Shown here in pieces: positions 24,026 to 35,113 of a stretch of 64,000 nt of DNA. The DNA comes from Steromphala cineraria (lineage: Eukaryota > Mollusca > Gastropoda > Trochida > Trochidae), in the NCBI GenBank assembly GCA_916613615.1, contig OU744734.1:36028801-36092800 (forward strand), written 5' to 3'. The notes below the pieces were generated by a model. It was given only the letters and a program-made list of their open reading frames with translations. It did not search any database and was not told the DNA's origin. Both the position numbers and the translations under genes were made by a program. Numbering within the stretch: the stretch's first letter is position 1; every line of letters begins with the position of its first letter.

Positions 24026-26596
24026 TCATGAAGTGAGTTTGAATTTCAAAGGTTTAAATCTACGTCACAATCCATGGGTTGACATTTTCATGCTTTTTGG
24101 CTTAATTTTTGCCCACTTTTCCCCCCAAGTTATCATAACTAATATTCAAATATATAAGATTAAAGGTCAAAGGTCAAGATCACGAGAATTTGTATATGTT
24201 TTGCCGCTTATAAAATTTAAATCAGAATATTTGTTTTAAAACTCATATTACTCATTTGTTGTCTATGTTACTTTTCTGAAAAATAATATGAAGCATACAT
24301 TCCATAGTCCTTATCAAAAGTTCAACAGCATATTTATCTATCATGTTCGAAGATAAAACTTTACAACAAGGTAAATTTTTTTTTTTTTTTTTTTGTTAAA
24401 ATCAGATATGACTAAATTTACTATTTTTTGGGGGACTCTGTTCACACAATAAATTAACTAATCATATACGGTAATTCTTTTGGCCAAGTGATTCATCTAT
24501 GTTTCAAGTATAAAACAGCATGTTCTTTCTTTTGACGGTTTTGTAAATTGTCTCAAGATTACTTGCACAATGGAATAATTTATAGCCAAAAAATTAACAG
24601 GTTAGAATCTTTCTTTAGAAAATGGGAACAATTATCGATGTTCTTTATTGAAGCACCCATAAAATACTTTAACCTCATTGTCCATATACTAATCTTGTCC
24701 ACCCCTATACATGTACTACTTATATATTAATACTCCAGACTCTCTCTTTCTCTGTTATAACTATAAGTAAAAGATTAATGATGTGGAAGTTAAATGTATA
24801 TGTAATATGTATCAAATGAAATGGAATAAAAAAAAATTAAAAACCCAAATATATATAATAACATTTCCTAAAAGTTGAGAAAACTATGCTTTTGCAAACC
24901 AGTCTCTTGATGCAAAATTTTCAGGAACTAAAACTTTATGACAAGAGGTCAATTGCAATTCAGTTAGCCTTGAATATTCCTTGACCTGCCATTTAAGGGT
25001 TAATAAAGGTGAATGTCTGATCAAGCTCCAATTTAAATGCATGCATGTACATGTGTGAATGAGATTTGCCCATAAAATAGCTTCTTGAATGCTAATGAAG
25101 TAAAGGATAAACATCCATCATGTGCAGATATGCAAGTTCTATGCATCTTTTGTTGGTTTTAAAAGAGCTTTCCATAAATCATGCAGTGATATGAAAGCGT
25201 TTCAAACTGATAAAAGAAATATCCTGACCGGTTCATCCAAATGATCCAAATTCTTGAAATTCAAACATAAATTTCAGATGCAAATAGATCTAGAGTTGTT
25301 TATTTTAAGGAAGCTCAGTTTCTGTTTTAAACAGTTATCGTCCTAAGAGGATGAATCTAATTCTTTTTGGTTTTTATACTTTTCAATTTTTAGTCTCAGG
25401 CCATAAATGTTTGCATTTTTCATCTTTAAAGAATCAGGGGACTTTCTTTAGTCACAACAGACTATAAAGCTTGTGGTGACATGTTGTCCTGTGCATAGAT
25501 CGCTATCAGAGAAGTTCAGCAACAACATGTGCAGCTCACTGAATGGATGGGTAACCCGCTTCATTGCTGAATAATACGAGAGTTTATAGGGTTGATTCCT
25601 TGCCCCACACTTTGGCTTGAGTGAAAGACAAGTGAGTAAATGACACAAATCGATGCAGTATTTGGGTACCTATATATTTTTTTTCAATGACATTTTGATT
25701 TTATGCAATGAGATTAATGAGCTTCCTTTGGTTCAGTGACTAAGAAGTCATTCATTTGAAAGTTGACATTTAATTATATAAAAAATTAAGTATCTAGTTG
25801 TCTTAATCCCCATATATGGCATTTATATGTATCTGAAGAAATTGTTGTCATTCCATAAGCAACTACTTGTTCTGCTATAATTTCTATTTATTTTTGACAA
25901 GACATGATCTCTCTATTATGTTAAATATATTCTTTTTAATCAAGGTTTTAATTAATCACTCATTTTTCTAATGTCATTTACTAGTTATACTATAGTTAAT
26001 GACTTTAATTTCTCCATTAAGTTAAACAAGCTGGTTTCGGTTCAGTGATGGAGAAAATGTTCATGTAAAAGCTGATATTTAAGTGAATAACACTTTAAAT
26101 TCCTTGTCATTTCATGCCATGGTCTATCAGTAGAGCGTCAAGTGTGTCAGCGTCATTGTTGCTATAATCTGTATGTCTTGCTGTTTAAATCCTTATTTTC
26201 TTGTGTCGTTGATTTGTATGTAATGTTTTCTCATCTGTAACTACGTACAACAGAGAGCACATAACTATTTTATATAATGACACAAAGACAGGTAAGCGCA
26301 TGTCATGGCGTGAGAAATTATAGATTTTATCATTTGCTGCTGATACCTGACTTGCTGCTTGTTTTCACAGAAGCTTCATTAAATATAAATCTTGATGTAA
26401 CATGTTGATTTTGTTCACAATACTTGAGTATAATTGTAAACTAAATCAATGCAATTCCATTTGCCCGTATTGATATGGCAAATGAGATACTCAACTTTGA
26501 TTAAATCAATACCACATTTTGATGTTTTTGTTTTATAAGGGTTCTTAAAACAAATTTAATGGATAAAGTTATCATTTTTATTTCTTTTCTTGTTTC
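24026..26596. other. Long spacer, no gene seen
   Basis: Contains a T run at about 24377-24394. ORFs are below 80 codons, lack recognisable domains and are not splice-bounded. Confidence 0.5.
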
Positions 26597-26955
26597 TTAA
26601 AGGGCCAGTTTTTCATTTTTCAAATGTTATATTTTGATTTTCACTGATAATTGTACATCAATGCTTAATGTAATATTTTGCAAGTGTCAAAAATCTTATT
26701 ACACAAACCAATCATCCATAGTCAGAGGACAAATTATAAAGATTCACATTAAGTTCATTGGCGGCCATTTTTGTGTGAACACCTTTAATTCATTTGTGTA
26801 AGAAAAGGGAAATGCATGGCTTAACTTTACATTATGCATTTGATTTATTACTGCTTCATTTAGTTTCAAAATATTGTCTTTCAATTGGAACCATTTATTT
26901 TAATTTTCCTGACATAACCTTATATCCCCCTACAAATGTGCTACTTCCCCTTTAA
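26597..26955 (+). mobile_element. MITE family M1, copy 2
   Basis: It begins ttaaagggccagtttttc and ends gtgctacttcccctttaa, with the M1 interior (aaccaatcatccatagtcag, cattggcggccattttt). Both termini have drifted, so this is an old copy. Confidence 0.8.
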
Positions 26956-27130
26956 GAATTTTATGTTCATAATTAATCTCTAGCATAATGATTGTTGAAA
27001 ATCATTTATTTATTTTTGTTCTCTCTTAAGACAGTACATGAAAAGTATTTTTGCCTTTGTATACATAAGTAAAAAGGTTATTAGATATTAGGAGAAACAT
27101 CATTGACATATTTAATCTTTTAATAAAATT

Positions 27131-27157
27131 GTTTTCTTCTTTTTTTTTCAGGTAAGA
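27131..27157 (+). promoter_or_regulatory. Recursive-splice-like site (acceptor fused to donor)
   Basis: A long uninterrupted pyrimidine tract (27131-27148) ends in cag at 27149-27151 and is directly followed by gtaaga. This pyrimidine-CAG|GTAAG arrangement is the known form of ratchet points used for stepwise removal of long introns. A second strong donor, GAG|gtaagt, lies 42 bases downstream, as in recursive-splice exons. Confidence 0.4.
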
Positions 27158-27193
27158 AATAGTTCAAAGATTAATAAAGATAAAAAAAATGAG
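27152..27193 (+). CDS. Candidate 42-nt exon next to the recursive-splice-like site
   Basis: If spliced conventionally, the acceptor at 27151 and the donor GAG|gtaagt at 27194 enclose 42 bases without a stop in frame 0 (VRNSSKINKDKKNE). The content is A-rich and unremarkable, so it may be a non-coding recursive-splice exon rather than protein coding. Length is a multiple of three. Confidence 0.3.
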
Positions 27194-27739
27194 GTAAGTG
27201 TTATGTTTTAAAACCTGGAACAAATTAACATTTTCATGCATTACTTTTTTTTAGGTCAAAATTATTTTTCATCAATAATCTAAAAACTTAAAAGCTAAGT
27301 GTTGTGTTTTAGGGCAAAAAAATTACATTAGCATTCTAATTGTATTCCTTAGCTTATCAAAAATCTTTAATTGAATTCAGAATGTGATTGTAATCTACAA
27401 TTGATTTCTATAATTTTTTAAACGTAAAAAATCACTTTTTACTAATCTTAACCTGTTTGATAAATAGAAAAAAATGTCAGAGGTGCCAAACAATAAGTCA
27501 CAGTCTCTGAACGTTTGATTTTCCAATGTACATAAGAATAGAACCTAAAACCTGTTTCTAATAGATGAACATTACCTACGGTATATGTCATAACCCTTGA
27601 CTTTCTGTTGCTTTTGTTGCTGTTTGGTTTTACTTACTGTTACCTGCATGGGCATGACATTTCGATCTCCCAACAAACTTCTCACACAAAGGCTTCATGA
27701 ACTCTTGTCTGCTTTTACAAGAAACTGTTTTTTCAAGTA

Positions 27740-28096
27740 CCGTAAATCCTTTAATAATTGACCGGCTTTATTAACTTTAACTACCTATTTGCCCCGGCGA
27801 TTATTCAAGGTAGGCGATAATTTGAGGTGACATTTGTTCTTTTCGAAATCATATGATTTTGCTTTTTTAATAAAAATTTAAAAACTGTCACCATCGGAAT
27901 TTCTTATTGCGAACATTGATTTAATCTGTCGCCAACAACTGTGCACTTAATAAATATGTCAGGAGAACTAAGAAATAGAGACTTTTATGTTTCATTGCTA
28001 ATTATGTAAGGAAAAGGTGGTATTCATAAGTTTATTTACATTGCTAAATGATACCCAGCGGTATTTCAAGGCAGGTGATTACTCAGTGATTTACGG
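27740..28096. mobile_element. MITE with TA target duplication, family M2
   Basis: The termini ccgtaaatcctttaataatt and the reverse complement gattactcagtgatttacgg form imperfect terminal inverted repeats. Flanking TA occurs on both sides (27738-27739, 28097-28098). The paralogous empty site at 28434-28447 reads ttcaggtatgtcc, confirming a clean insertion at a TA. This is typical of Tc1/mariner-derived elements. No ORF. Confidence 0.7.
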
Positions 28097-28465
28097 TATG
28101 TCTTAGTTGCTATATCAGCATAAAATGTTAACAGCATTATTGCATGCTAGTTCATGCACAAATATATATAGATATTTCAGGACATATGAGATCCTTTACA
28201 CTCACATTATCATATATCTTTATAAATAAAAATGTAAAAACAATTGAAATTCTATAAATGAAAACAGCCTATTTAGAGTTGGTTTCCTTATTTCTTTGAA
28301 CTAGTTGGAACACTTGCCCCTTTTTTATTTTTATGTGCGCATAAACAAATGATACATGTAAATAAAGACAATTCTCTCCTCTACACAACAAACTTCTCAC
28401 GCAAGGGTTTCATGAACCTTTTACAAAGTTCTTTCTTTCAGGTATGTCCTACTTGCTACATCAGC

Positions 28466-28904
28466 TTGTCCAGTCTGATTAAAATCGACTGTGATTCGAG
28501 TAAAAAAGTGTAAAAATATTGTCTCTAGTGGGGTTTGAACTTCAACAAGCCAGGCTTTCCTCTCATTCACAGTCTGAAGGCACCCCTATTACCCGCATGT
28601 TCTGACACAAGCTCATCTAGCCAATCGCAAGGAGCGCAGTAAAAGCTTCGATATCATGCAGGGGCAGATAACTCCAGTGTACCATTCGTTATACATAATC
28701 CCCGCTAAACGCTATTTAAAAACGAGGATGTGATTGGATAGCTTATGACTGGGTTTGTCTGCGCTAAACTGGTCATAGGAACATGCGATAGAGGTGGGTG
28801 CATTCAGACCGAGACGGAAAGGATATTCTGGCTGGTTCGAGCCCCGATAAAGACAATATTAATTCCTCGAAGTACACGTTGATTTTAATCAGACTGTCAG
28901 CTTT
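28466..28904. mobile_element. Long-inverted-repeat element with B-box-like arms
   Basis: The outer ends cagtctgattaaaatc and gattttaatcagactg are a perfect 16-base inverted repeat. Resemblance between the two arms continues inward for about 150 bases (attgtct near the ends, then a cgaacc or tttgaac block, then tctga..gcaccc, then cgcatgttc). Each arm contains a tRNA B-box-like word (ggttcgagccc on plus near 28842; gttcaaacccc on minus near 28540). It is flanked by 19-base direct repeats tcctacttgctacatcagc at 28447-28465 and 28905-28923. No ORF. Confidence 0.65.
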
Positions 28905-29010
28905 TCCTACTTGCTACATCAGCATAAAATGTTAACAACATTACTGCATGCTACTGAGTTCATGCACAATGTGGCTATTTCAGGGCATATGAGATCATTA
29001 ACTCTCCCAT

Positions 29011-29689
29011 CAACATTTCATTATAAAGAAAAATGGAAAAAATATAAATTTACCAATGATTCAGTCCTTTAAGTTAGTTGACTTTCTTGAAATTGGCGGA
29101 TCGTACAGTTCAAAGAGCTTTTCAATTCCTTGTTACACTGTGTTGATAGATCATTTCTCTCACTTAATAGCATGGACTAGGTCATGTTTTGGAAAGGGTA
29201 CCCTAGATGTCGTCCACCTTTTGGCAAACCAAGATTTTATAGTTGTAGACGTTGACTAGAGTTGCTCCAAGGTGAAAGTGGTTAAAGTGACACAGAGTAT
29301 CTTTCTTAAAATTTTATTTGGTTTTGATAAGCTACAAAATATCTAATATGCTGATTGAAGTTCATATCTCATCACTGGACTTGCAAATATATCCATTTAT
29401 GCATAATATCTCTATGGAAAAATCAAGAAAATATTCGAAATTATGCATCCAATTAATCTGCCTACTAGTTAAAATACCTAATAAACACTTTCGAATCGAA
29501 TATATCTTCCTGTCAGCTTATGACAAGGTTTCAAAATTACGTTTGACGAATTTGCGCGCACCACTCGAGCCACAATGTCTGATTTTCGATCAAAATCCCG
29601 ATTTTGAATGGCCGTATTTTCGCCCTAATGTACTGATTGATCTTTAACTTGTTAACATTGTAGGATCAGGAGTTTTTTCTTTTATTGGC
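29011..29689. other. Spacer before the tandem duplication
   Basis: A 109-codon plus frame (29318-29647) is open but has no splice context, recognisable domain or counterpart in unit B. I regard it as chance. The left limit of the 18-kb duplication lies at about 29690. Confidence 0.4.
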
Positions 29690-29936
29690 AATATTGAAAA
29701 ACTTCAAATAAAATCTGTTTCTGTTAGTGAAGAACTTCAATATTGATTTTATGGAAAGTGATATAAAAGCATAAATGAATTTGGATTTGGTCACATGACA
29801 AGGCAGTTTTCTTGTATGTCTAAGATAATCGATATACACTTGAAGTAAAATTCATTTCAGTGAGAACTAGCTGTTATCAAATTGTCACAAAGTTGTTCAT
29901 GAATTGCACTTATGATATTGAAAATTCTATTAGATC

Positions 29937-31010
29937 TGTTAGTAGTCCATCACTCTTTAATTCCTCAAGGAAATCAAAATAACCTTTTAGGTTAAATTTG
30001 AAAACCCCAATACTGTACATGTATACAGACTTATGAATATTTGCGAAATTTTTGTCCATGATTTTAGAGACACTTTGTTTAATCTAAGTCCTTAATCAGT
30101 CTCTATATTGAAAAGCTTTCACGACTTCCCTAATTTCGAGGAGCAACAACTCCCAGAGTGGCACTCACACTCTGGTCTGAGAATTCAGGACAACGGCGCC
30201 AATGTTACCTTCACTTAAACCCCACATTTGCATCACTTCAAATTGCCGTCACTAATTCATTTGATGCATTCAACTCAAGTATTATCAAATTTGGCAACTG
30301 CAGTCATAAAAAATCAATTTTATTATTTGCCAGCGAGCCTGCAAGAATTACAAGACCTTTCCAAACAGTTGAAGGAGACGTGTAAGAATGCTCTACATTG
30401 TGTGGCTCTTATTGAAGCTCATACAGGCCAAGTCCTGTCAAATTATGCTCATTTTATCAATGACTTGTTTGTTCACCAGATTTTTACAACAGCTAAGGCA
30501 CGTCAGCCTTCCCCTGACACGAACATTCTGAGAATAGTCCACAACGGACCCAGCTAACATTCTTAGAATAGTCCACAACGGACCCAGCGCAGATCAATTA
30601 GACAGCATGGTAAGAGGTTTGCGGTTAAAGGGCCCTTGTTAACACTAGCGACTTCTCTCCTTTTGACTCTAGTTCTGATTGCACTCAAGGACTTTGGTTA
30701 TTCATTGGTGTTCTCCCTCCCTTGTGTTTTCCTTTAGAAAAACATGGTGGAATTGTTGTCATATTGTCTACAACAGATTCCCAGAATGACTTGTGGTAAT
30801 CATGTATCGATTCCCTCGAGTCGTTATGCTTGAGAGACATGTGCTTTTAGTCACGGTACGTTGATTAAGAACAAATTGTAGGAGAAAATTGTAAGTTTTA
30901 TTGAGTCCCCTGACACCTTGGCCTTTTCTTCACCATAACTTAGTTCTGAGGACCACTTTATTAATTTTCTGCTTAGTGATGTCTTCAGTGGCGAAAATTG
31001 TTTAGGGTTT
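29937..31010 (+). repeat. R1 segmental repeat, copy 2
   Basis: Matches 893-1860 and 48220-49240. In its first 120 bases it is clearly closer to copy 1 (agtagtccatca, ctttaattcctcaaggaaatc) than to copy 3, although copies 2 and 3 are the tandem-unit pair. A 47-base tandem doublet (acctgaatctctataaaaac) follows at 31023-31125. Confidence 0.9.
30334..30609 (+). pseudogene. Broken R1 candidate exon, copy 2
   Basis: This has the same acceptor (tttgccag) and donor (ATG|gtaaga) as the other R1 copies but is 276 rather than 242 bases. A 34-base tandem duplication of aacattctgagaatagtcca plus caacggacccagct shifts the frame and creates a TAA directly after HNGPS. The proximal part is otherwise intact (LQELQDLSKQLKETCKNALH). 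If R1 is an exon, this copy is non-functional or truncating. Confidence 0.5.
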
Positions 31011-31604
31011 CTCTGATAGAAAACCTGAATCTCTATAAAAACAAGATTCTTGCATTACAAGGACAACCTGAATCTCTATAAAAACAAGATTCTAGCTTAC
31101 ATTACAAGGACAACCTGAATCCTTCTCTGTGTCAGATGGAAGCGAGGGGATCATGCCAGGAACTCATTGTGTCCATTCAGAGATAGTTTGTTCAAGCTTG
31201 TGTGTCCCCCATCTTCAGATGTTACAAATCAACTCTCAAGATGTCTGCTGGCTAGCACAATCATCTCGTACGACTGACGTGCCTCCGTTGATTATAATAC
31301 CTAATGTGAGTCTGTTTGATACTCCAAAGGGACAAACTTGTTTGGGCTTTAATTTGTAAAAGATAGCTATTTCTTTAGACAATGAATTCAATAGTTAAAG
31401 ATTTGAAATATCTTTGTTGATGGATCATTATAACTTTGGTATTTAGATTTGGAAGCTGTCTTTTATTGTGAGCAAAGGTTTAACTTTGGTAAGAAAGCCT
31501 TGTGGAAGGAACCCCTTTCTGAACCTTTTATCCCACCATTTTTTATCCCACCTTACATCTGTCTGTCGAAATCATATCCTTTCTAAAACTATAAAATTAT
31601 ACTA

Positions 31605-31960
31605 CCTAGCTCAAAGGAACTTGGTATGTGGATGAGCCAGCAATAAGCATTTGTTGATGTGCCCTTAATGATTTTCAACTTCTTGGTATTTATATGTTTG
31701 GCAGTTTCCTTGGAAATGGAACTTAAATTCCCAACCAGATGAGAACTCATGCACTGTTAGACCTAGCTCAATGCAACTTGGTATGTTGATTAATCATCAT
31801 GTGTTGATGTGCCTTCTGAGGTTTCAAACTGCTATAAAAAAATTGCTAGTTTCCATGGTAACGTAATATAGAATTTCAGTTCTGGAGCAGAACTCATAAA
31901 CTGTTAGACTTAGGTTGATGAAACTTGACATTTGGATCAGTCAATCATGTGTAGTTGTGC
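31605..31960 (+). repeat. Tandem 150-bp units, unit A
   Basis: Three diverged units begin with a tagctcaatgcaacttggtatg-like phrase at about 31608, 31762 and 31910, followed by a cat(g)tgttgatgtgcc phrase and actgttagac. The matching array in unit B lies at 49715-50055, and one isolated member is at about 2437. No coding frame. Confidence 0.65.
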
Positions 31961-33030
31961 CATTGAGGTTATCAGTTGATCTGTCTAACAACCCTTGAAA
32001 CAAAATATCTTTAAAGACCCACACAAGTCTTTATTATTGTAGCAAATCTAGCTCACTTCAGTTTCAAAATGAACAGCTTCAGTGGGCTCCTTTCGATTTT
32101 AATAGTAGAAAGCTGCATGTATTTTCATTTCAGAGACTGAAATTTAGTTTTCAGTTTATTCTTGTAAGGTAGCCTTAATGCAATGTTAAATATTGGGAGT
32201 TATGATCAACCTTAACAAAGATGAAAGTGGACCCAGAGAACAGTCCAAGAACATGCAGAATTTGCAGTCCCGGTTGATTAAGTTCTATATCTGGGACCTG
32301 TTTGCAGCATGTCCAACCTGCAAGTGACTGGTTGAATAGCAGGTAGGGCTGCCCACTGTTAGGTACTGCCATTATATCCAGACCAGGGATTGTTTCTTTC
32401 TTCCATCCAGGAAATTAAAGAATTTCATTCACAAGGCTACACAGGCAGTGTCCTTAACCTCAGCCCCTTATGATTTTGATATAGGGCAGTGAACTTGCCT
32501 ACTGAATATATGAATCTGATAATGCCAAATTGCAGTAACTAGACAGTAACTAGACAGGCTTCAAACTTCAATGTCATTATTTTATAGTGCCCTGAATGCA
32601 GTTTTTGACAGACTTTACATGCATCAAACTATATGTCTTTGACCAAAACTTGATTATTTTGTTCTCATTTAGAGATACTGTTAAAGAGAATTTGACAGAA
32701 AATTCAAATCCATCTAGGTTTTTTCATGACCATCAAAATATATTCCCCATTACCTAAGAAAATAATAAATATAATTTTTCAAATACCTGCTATTAAATTA
32801 TGTATTTATGACCTCCCTCCTGAACAGGACTTGAAGGGGGTAAGATGGAGGTTTTTGTGGTTTAAACCATTTCAAAACCCCCACCCTCGTGATAAATTTA
32901 TAGATCAATAGCACAAGTTCATCTCTTATTATCCTCTAATATACGGCTTGCCAAAATTAATTAAAATTTATCCTCTTTCTTTCTTTGTGATATTTATATA
33001 TCATAAAAATATATTTATATGTATATAGAG
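31961..33030. other. Shared spacer of unit A
   Basis: Collinear with about 50060-51285 of unit B. Unit B carries an extra local duplication near 50320-50470 (cttgtaagatagccttag repeated). No coding segment is evident. Confidence 0.55.
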
Positions 33031-34068
33031 ATTATTAACCGAGTGTATTTCCGTATCATTAATATCATATAATAGGAATAAAATTTGTATTATGCGAGCC
33101 TTTGGCGAGCATAATACATATATTTTTAGTCCTATTATATGATATTAATGATACGGAAATACACTCGGTTAATAATTTCTTTATCATATAATGTCATTTT
33201 GAAATAAAAGGATTTAAACGAAAATATGATACCTTCTAAAAATATGTTTGACCTAGATTTCGCGGAGTAATTGCTTTCACAATAAATCAAGGTGAAGGTC
33301 ATATTGTCGGCGATGTACAGTTGTGAACAGTCTAGAAATATTCCTTCATGAAATTATTTTTTTCACAGTGATAGAAACGTCTCCTTCAATCTATGAACAT
33401 TTTCAGTCTGATTTCCAATGCACGAGTAAACATTGTATTTTTTAATAACACAAAATGTGTAAGAAGAAGTTGTCAACGTCGCTACAACAGGGGAAGTAAC
33501 TCTAACTGCATTTTGAAAAGCTGCATTGTCATTGTTGTTACGCCAGTTCAGTTACGGTATCCTTAGACTAAACGTCGACTATTTGCGAAGGTGAGGTTGT
33601 TGCGTTTGTAACTACGCTACTAGATAATCTGTACTATCACTAGAATATGATTTGTTTATGCTGATAAGTTGGTAACCGACACGACCAAAGCGATCTAGGC
33701 CTATGCACGAAAATTGAAGCACCTATTTTTTCGATAGCCGATATTGTTAGCTGCATATCGTTTTATTTTTAAACGCACAATGAAAACAACTTGAAATGCT
33801 TCGATAACCAAGCTATTTCTAAAATACGAATGCGTGATAAGTTTTGACAGATTTTGTTTACGATATTTTATTCGATATAAAACCCAAAAAACCTGAAAAC
33901 TCCCGACGACGTTATCAATGTTTAGAGACCGGTTTAGGACTCGCATGACATGCATGGAGTTTTTAAAAATAGTTCTGGTTTTGACCTCATTTGCATTGTT
34001 ATCAGGGATCTGATAACATGATTACAAGATGGGTTTATTGCACAGATAACACTGCCTATTATATGATA
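33031..34068. mobile_element. Unit-A-specific insertion with 46-bp perfect palindrome
   Basis: Unit B is continuous across this point (atgtttatatatatcgatta), so about 1.04 kb is extra in unit A. At the left end two perfect 46-base inverted arms, 33031-33076 and 33131-33176 (starting attattaaccgagtgtattt), flank a 54-base spacer with a smaller 10-base hairpin (tgtattatgc). The inner arm sequence recurs at the right end (cctattatatgata, 34055-34068). The interior has one 84-codon minus ORF without recognisable features. A non-autonomous DNA element is likely. Confidence 0.7.
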
Positions 34069-34571
34069 AATATATATATCGATTATCAATCCACCCAACA
34101 CAGGCTCCTCCCTCTGTCTTTATCCCTTTACCATCATTGGAAAGACATCGCTTCATTATCTTGACCATTCCTCCTGCTTATCATGTCCATGACTTTAATA
34201 CCCTGATTAAGATGCTAAGCCCTACTTAGCCTTGTCCTTTTCTCAAGAGCCTCTGACTTGTAATAAAGAAGTGAGGCTCAACACTGATCCAGTCTAATTA
34301 AGCAACTGCCTTCACTTCCTTGAGACTTTTAGCTATCCAGCTATGTTAATACTTTAAACCTGCAGTTCTCGGTAGGTACCTACCGAGATATTCCTAAGCG
34401 TGGTTCGGATTGATTGAAAACTGGCCATCTTGGACATTCTGATAATGAGCTCCAAGAAATCTATGAGGCGTCAATGGATTATAAGTATGGATTTAACTGT
34501 TAATCCATTTGGGAAGCTTTAGTTCAAATTTAAGGTTAAATCTACAATTTCAAGCCATTTGGGGTTAGTCT
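34069..34571. other. Shared spacer of unit A
   Basis: Collinear with 51285-51735 of unit B (ccctctgtctttatcccttt, ggacattctgataatgagct). Unit A has a small extra palindromic bit near 34373-34386 (gtaggtacctac). No gene. Confidence 0.5.
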
Positions 34572-34580
34572 TCAAGGAGT

Positions 34581-34774
34581 CATCTTCCTACGCAGAGCCT
34601 AAAACGCCAGTTTCCGAACTGTCATTTTATGCCTTGCTGCAGAGACTTTACTTTTCTGTGCTGCTATAGTGCCCCTACAGACTAGAGAGCAAGCACAGAA
34701 AACTCAAGGTTATGCAGCAAGGCATAAAACTGACAGTTTGGAAACTGGCGTTTTAGGTTATGTGTAGGAAAATG
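34581..34774. mobile_element. 194-bp foldback MITE with 9-bp target duplication
   Basis: The arms (from catcttcctac on the left, gtaggaaaatg on the right) are inverted repeats of about 65 bases including cctaaaacgccagtttcc and atgccttgctgca. Direct repeats tcaaggagt at 34572-34580 and 34775-34783 flank it. Unit B has the uninterrupted site (ttcaaggagcagaagg). An 8-9 bp target duplication fits hAT or Mutator-type elements. No ORF. Confidence 0.85.
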
Positions 34775-34790
34775 TCAAGGAGTAGAAGGA

Positions 34791-35113
34791 CGTTTTTTTT
34801 TGTTTTTACATTTTTCACTGATGTATTATTTGGAAAGTGTCAAAAACCACCTTACATTAACTAATCATACATGTATAGTCAGAGAACAAATTATAAAGAT
34901 TCACATAAAGTCCATTGGCGGCCATTTTGTGTGTACACCTTTAATTCATTTTGTGTGCGAAAAAGGAATCGTACGGCTGAACATTACATTATATATTTGA
35001 TTTATTACTGCTTCATTAAGTTTAAAGGCTTTGTCTTTCAATGTGAACAATTGATTTTCTTTTTCCTGTCATCACCTTATATTCCCCTTAAAAACGTGCT
35101 ACTGCCCCTTTAA
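34791..35113 (+). mobile_element. MITE family M1, copy 3
   Basis: The left terminus is lost; the interior (tcattggcggccattttgtg-type block) and right terminus gtgctactgcccctttaa are present. Its partner in unit B is 51752-51926. Confidence 0.75.

Larger units (their letters stand above)
27668..29010 (+). repeat. Tandem duplication split by two different insertions
   Basis: Two copies of a short segment (caaacttctcac, then ttcatgaac, then tttacaa, then gtatgtc, then agcataaaatgttaacancatt, then catgctantgagttcatgcac) lie at 27671-28215 and 28388-29000. The left copy contains the element at 27740-28096 and the right copy the element at 28466-28904, so each half shows the empty site of the other. 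Confidence 0.75.

Noticed and set aside
29318..29647. 109-codon plus ORF
   Set aside because: No recognisable motif, no counterpart in the duplicated unit, no splice signals.
34373..34386. Short palindrome gtaggtacctac in unit A
   Set aside because: Only a dozen bases and within chance expectation.
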